The notes under the pieces: model-generated
Database searches by the model: none
Told to the model about the DNA's origin: nothing
What the model saw: the letters and a program-made list of their open reading frames with translations, nothing else
Shown here: in pieces, positions 62,295 to 64,000 of the stretch
Numbering within the stretch: position 1 is the stretch's first letter
Layout: the number at the start of each line of letters is the position of its first letter
Position numbers and translations under genes: made by a program
Assembly: GCF_963668475.1 (NCBI RefSeq)
Contig: NZ_OY764544.1
Span: 3,595,986-3,659,985, forward strand
DNA: 64,000 nt
From: an uncultured Methanospirillum sp.
GTDB lineage: Archaea > Halobacteriota > Methanomicrobia > Methanomicrobiales > Methanospirillaceae
Direction: 5' to 3'

Positions 62295-63211
62295 CTGACA
62301 TACCTCCCATTCTTTTCAAGAATTTCTGGATGAACATCTATACAGGTATCATCACAGAGTTCGCATCGATCCTGAAAATGGCATCCTTTTGGCAGGTTCA
62401 TAAGATCAGGACTATGTCCTGAGAGTGGTATCAACCCGCATTTTGGACGTGCTGCCAGTAATCCCCGTGTATACGGATGATGTGGATTAGAAAAGAGATC
62501 TTTCGTGTTGCAGACTTCAACCAGTTCGCCAGCATACATCACTCCAATCTTTGTGCAAAAGTACTCAGCAAGATCAAGATCATGGGTAATGAGAAGAACA
62601 GATGCTGAATGTTCCCGGGAAATTGTTTCAAATATTTCTCTGCATGTCCCGCAGGCTTCTTTATCCAGACCTTTCGTTGGCTCATCAGCGATTAACAATC
62701 GAGGTCTTCCGGTCATGGAAATTCCGGTTACCACCCTCTGTTTCATCCCACCTGAGAATTGATGAGGGTACTTCAGACCATTTTCTTCAGGATTCGGAAA
62801 CAGAAGATTGCTCAGAATCTTCATCGATTTTTTCCAGGATACTGATTTACTTTCTCCTTTTTCAACAAACATTTCAGCAATCTGCCAACCGCATGTAATT
62901 AATGGATTTAGAGTGACTGCAGGATTCTGCGGAATAAAGGAAAACTCATTCCCTCGTAATACATGAATTTCAGGTTCTGAAAGTGAGAAGAGATCTTTTC
63001 CCAGGAGAGTAATAGATCCGGAGATTTGTGTCTTTGGTGGCAGTATTCTAATAATTGATGCACCGACTACTGATTTCCCTGATCCACTCTCTCCAACAAC
63101 ACCGAATTTTTCTTCTGTACCGATAGAGAATGTAACCCCATTTACTGCCCTGACGGTTCCATGATCACCGGGGAATGAGACTTTCAAGTTATCTACGGTG
63201 AGAACACTCAT
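62276..63211 (-). CDS. Opp/Nik-type ABC ATP-binding protein, D subunit
   Basis: Protein of 311 residues. Walker A GESGSGKS, signature FSGGMKQRVVTGISM, Walker B LLIADEPTKGLD, H-loop THDLDLAEYF. C-terminal Cys-rich tail: GCHFQDRCELCDDTC and RCHHC, at least five cysteines with the spacing seen in the D subunits at 43036 and 53898. ATGA overlap (4 bp) with the upstream permease gene. Confidence 0.92.
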   Translation of the reverse strand: MSVLTVDNLKVSFPGDHGTVRAVNGVTFSIGTEEKFGVVGESGSGKSVVGASIIRILPPKTQISGSITLLGKDLFSLSEPEIHVLRGNEFSFIPQNPAVTLNPLITCGWQIAEMFVEKGESKSVSWKKSMKILSNLLFPNPEENGLKYPHQFSGGMKQRVVTGISMTGRPRLLIADEPTKGLDKEACGTCREIFETISREHSASVLLITHDLDLAEYFCTKIGVMYAGELVEVCNTKDLFSNPHHPYTRGLLAARPKCGLIPLSGHSPDLMNLPKGCHFQDRCELCDDTCIDVHPEILEKNGRYVRCHHCS

Positions 63212-64000
63212 AATTCAGGCCCTTCATTTGAGACTGGGTTTAATATTCCACGAAGTTCTTCTCCGATATAGTTGAAGAGAAGAACCACAAATGTAATTGC
63301 TAACCCGGGGACTAGTGTTAAAAGTGGTGCAGACCTGATGAACTCTTTTCCTGCACTCACCATACTTCCCCATTCGGGGATATTTGTTGGAATACCGAGT
63401 CCAAGATAACTTAACGATGCAATGTGCAGAATCGTTGAACCGACATCAATGGTTGCCAGGACAATGAGAGGAGCAATAATATTTGGTAAAATGTGCCTGA
63501 ACATAATATAGAGGTTAGGAAGTCCTGACAATTTTGCGGATTGAATAAATTCCATATTTTTTATGGAATACGTTTCATTACGAATGAGACGGGCAAAAGT
63601 AGTCCAATTGGTTATGGTTAGCACAATAACCATTGACCCTATTCCAGGCATTAAGAATGCTAACAAAGGGAGCGAGATTAAAATTCCAGGAAATGATAAA
63701 AATACGTCAATAACTCGTGATATGAACTCATCATATATTCCTCCATAATATGCTGCAGTTAAACCCAAAGAAATTCCAATCAGAAGAGAGAGCCCAACAA
63801 CTAATGAAGAAATTAAAAGGGATACTCGTGCACCGTAAATTATACGACTTAAAATATCTCTTCCAAGTTCATCAGTTCCAAATGGATGTTCCCATGATGG
63901 TCCCTCGATTTTATGCTTTAAACTTGTTTTAAGAGGATCATATGGTGCTATTTGAGGAGCAAATATTGCAACTCCGATTAAAAGGATTAAGAAAAAAATT
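63208..64000 (-). CDS. Opp/Nik-type ABC permease, C subunit, 5' end outside the window
   Basis: The frame is open to the right edge. The visible part begins in a membrane helix followed by APYDPLK, then GTDELGRDILSRIIYGARVS, GLTAAYYGGIYDEFISR, EAA loop AKLSGLPNLYIMFRHILPN and LSYLGLGIPTNIPEWG, all typical of DppC/NikC. Only the cytosolic N-terminus and part of helix 1 are missing. The B permease and the SBP of this transporter are presumably just beyond the window. Confidence 0.9.
   Translation of the reverse strand, partial: IFFLILLIGVAIFAPQIAPYDPLKTSLKHKIEGPSWEHPFGTDELGRDILSRIIYGARVSLLISSLVVGLSLLIGISLGLTAAYYGGIYDEFISRVIDVFLSFPGILISLPLLAFLMPGIGSMVIVLTITNWTTFARLIRNETYSIKNMEFIQSAKLSGLPNLYIMFRHILPNIIAPLIVLATIDVGSTILHIASLSYLGLGIPTNIPEWGSMVSAGKEFIRSAPLLTLVPGLAITFVVLLFNYIGEELRGILNPVSNEGPEL

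Noticed and set aside
1..64000. CRISPR arrays, rRNA or tRNA genes, insertion sequences
   Set aside because: No regularly spaced repeats, no recognisable tRNA or rRNA segments and no transposase-like protein were seen.

Overview
The window is chromosomal DNA of a methanogenic archaeon, almost certainly of the order Methanomicrobiales; Methanospirillum or a close relative is my best guess (inference from gene content and moderate GC). Archaeal markers are a TATA-binding protein, transcription factor S, an HMf-type histone, peptidyl-tRNA hydrolase Pth2, TruD, a geranylgeranyl-reductase family enzyme and an archaeosortase. Methanogen markers are the adjacent methanofuran genes mfnD and mfnF. The large S-layer protein with a PGF-type C-terminal sorting tail is typical of Methanomicrobiales.

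Bases 1 to about 26,400 are a dense, ordinary core region: an Hsp20-like protein, a thioredoxin-like protein, a stand-alone NifB, three exported TPR proteins, lipid genes (geranylgeranyl reductase family, CDP-alcohol transferase), pth2-truD, a riboflavin/F420-pathway reductase, archaeosortase A, TFS, a divergent pair of acetate-activating enzymes (ADP-forming ACD and AMP-forming Acs), TBP with a neighbouring winged-helix regulator, rpiA, surE, mfnD-mfnF, a PEGA-repeat surface protein, glycerol dehydrogenase and a histone.

From about 26,500 to the right edge the DNA is visibly more AT-rich, intergenic gaps are longer, and nearly every gene concerns transition-metal (nickel, cobalt, iron or chelated metal) uptake and handling. 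There are (a) a FecCD-type importer whose operon also encodes an ABC-2 exporter; (b) a second FecCD permease divergent from a dockerin-fused metal-binding protein, with a second binding protein and a frameshifted dockerin relic; (c) three Opp/Nik-type (peptide/nickel family) ABC transporters, each accompanied by a SAM-dependent methyltransferase; (d) a LarC N-domain protein coupled to one of these transporters; (e) a DUF4198-like - CooC - CooT operon for nickel insertion into CO dehydrogenase; (f) a pair of ABC half-transporters resembling IrtAB/YbtPQ metallophore importers, and an MFS carrier. The S-layer gene lies inside this region; its sorting tail is the expected substrate of the archaeosortase at 9,085-9,930.

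The most interesting signals are the repeated pairing of Opp/Nik transporters with methyltransferases (a candidate undescribed metallophore or metal-chelate system), the dockerin-substrate-binding-protein fusion with its decaying paralogue, the LarC/CooC/CooT nickel-handling genes beside the transporters, and two structured non-coding elements: a 131-nt multibranched element at 31,609-31,739 and a 60-nt long hairpin with an alternative pairing partner at 25,873-25,953. I recognised no tRNA, rRNA, CRISPR array, insertion sequence or replication origin. All family names come from motif recognition by eye; no database search was run.
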